DNA of 64,000 nt from Streptomyces sp. M92 (GTDB lineage Bacteria > Actinomycetota > Actinomycetes > Streptomycetales > Streptomycetaceae), in the NCBI RefSeq assembly GCF_028473745.1, contig NZ_CP101137.1:2418001-2482000 (forward strand), written 5' to 3'. Below the pieces are notes generated by a model that was not told where the DNA came from, made no database searches, and was given only the letters and a program-made list of their open reading frames with translations. Position 1 is the first letter of the stretch, and each line of letters opens with the position of its first letter. Positions 63,248-64,000 of the stretch are shown here, in pieces. A program made the position numbers and the translations under genes.

Positions 63248-64000
63248 TCAACCGGCGAACTCGGGCCCGCGGACCATGGCCCGTCCCCGCCGGTACCAGC
63301 GCCACGCCACCGTCTTCGGACCGTCGCGGTACGGGGCGATCCGGGCGCCCTCGCCCGCCAGCCACCCCGCCACGTCGGCGACCGTGTGGCTCTGCCGCAC
63401 GATCAGCCGCGCGATGCGGTACCGCTCGTCGCGGTCCGAACTGAGCGCGTGCCGCACCGCGGTGGCCGTCTCGTACCCGGCGCGGGCCGACAGCGACCGC
63501 ACCTTGGCGCTGTTGTAGCCGTGCGGATAGGCGAGGTGGCGTACCGGATGGCCGAGGGCGTCCTCCAGCACCGACTTGGACCGGCGCAGTTCGTACGCCA
63601 GGTCCTTGGCGGACAGCGTGTCGAGCTGGGCATGGGTGACGGTGTGGCTGCCGATCTCCATGCCGGAACGTTCCAGCTCTGCCACCGCGTCCAGTGTCAT
63701 CATCGGAGCGGGCGGCAGCAGGCTGCGGCCGCCGGGGGCGATGGCGCCGGTGGTCAGGTACGCGGTGGCGGGCATCCCGCGCTCGGCCAGCGCCTCGGCC
63801 GTGGGGCCGGGCAGGTCGGCGAAGCCGTCGTCGAAGGTGAGCAGCACCGGCCGGGGCGGCAGCGGCGCCCGCCCGGCGAGGTGGTCGGCGAGCACGCCGA
63901 TGGTGACGGGCGTCCGGCCACTGTCGGCGATCGCGTCGAGGTGCGCCGCGAACTCCTTGGGACGGACGGTGAACTCGGCGATCCACGAGGGCGGGTCGTC
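63248..64000 (-). CDS. Polysaccharide deacetylase (NodB-like), 5' end beyond window
   Basis: The minus-strand frame is open to the window edge, giving the C-terminal 250 residues. The conserved N-terminal stretch DDPPSWIAEFTVRPKEFAAH lies at 64000-63941, so the internal GTG at 63895 is not the true start. NodB motifs are present: LLTFDDGFADL (motif 1, metal Asp), GSHTVTHAQL (motif 2, two metal His), and AYPHGYNSAKVRSL (motif 3). It removes acetyl groups from chitin-like or GlcNAc polymers, often at the cell surface. It faces the GH26 gene and fits an exopolysaccharide locus. Confidence 0.92.
   Translation of the reverse strand, partial: DDPPSWIAEFTVRPKEFAAHLDAIADSGRTPVTIGVLADHLAGRAPLPPRPVLLTFDDGFADLPGPTAEALAERGMPATAYLTTGAIAPGGRSLLPPAPMMTLDAVAELERSGMEIGSHTVTHAQLDTLSAKDLAYELRRSKSVLEDALGHPVRHLAYPHGYNSAKVRSLSARAGYETATAVRHALSSDRDERYRIARLIVRQSHTVADVAGWLAGEGARIAPYRDGPKTVAWRWYRRGRAMVRGPEFAG

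Overview
The window is chromosomal DNA of a Streptomyces-type actinomycete. It has very high G+C, many GTG starts, dense operons with ATGA/GTGA overlaps, a complete 14-gene nuo operon, a futalosine-type menaquinone gene (mqnC) and a Gram-positive Tad pilus locus. From memory, the order mqnC - menG - GGR-family reductase - NlpC/P60 - nuoA-N resembles the SCO45xx region of S. coelicolor; no alignment was run. I see no tRNA, rRNA, insertion sequence, integrase or CRISPR array.

Layout. 1-8.5 kb is accessory: the 3' end of a glycine-rich protein, a hypothetical, a cluster of small ESAT-6-like protein + secreted protein + lipoprotein, a short GntR regulator divergent from a small zinc-ribbon pair, and membrane and lipoproteins. 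9.9-16.7 kb is a Tad (type IVc) pilus operon: SAF/CpaB-like, TadZ-like, TadA, TadB, TadC, Flp pilin and three TadE/TadG-like pseudopilins. 16.7-21.5 kb holds a second copy of the lipoprotein + secreted-protein pair, a transmembrane Ser/Thr kinase, a third lipoprotein and a small helical protein whose reading frame has no usual start codon. 21.8-25.7 kb completes the Tad set with a giant membrane LysM/BTAD protein and the prepilin peptidase.

25.7-30.8 kb carries menaquinone genes (mqnC, an amidohydrolase-like remnant, menG, a GGR/MenJ-like flavoprotein) with PASTA and GNAT genes. A second-type peptide deformylase and an NlpC/P60 hydrolase follow. A 765-bp spacer carries a near-perfect Rex operator, and nuoA-N (33.3-49.4 kb) follows. 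Menaquinone made by the upstream genes is the electron acceptor of this complex I, so the block is a respiratory neighbourhood under likely NADH/NAD+ control. A 17-bp perfect hairpin ends it.

49.4-55 kb is mixed: Uma2-family protein, RecQ, an orphan M56 peptidase and fumarylacetoacetase. 55.4-64 kb looks like an exopolysaccharide cluster: DegT-like protein, MOP flippase with extra C-terminal membrane domain, large multispanning protein, small membrane protein with an 18-bp minisatellite, GH26-type hydrolase and a polysaccharide deacetylase cut by the window end.

The most interesting points are the repeated lipoprotein / secreted partner / ESAT-6-like set around a Tad locus, the start-less small gene, the membrane LysM-BTAD protein, and several short tandem repeats built from gene ends.
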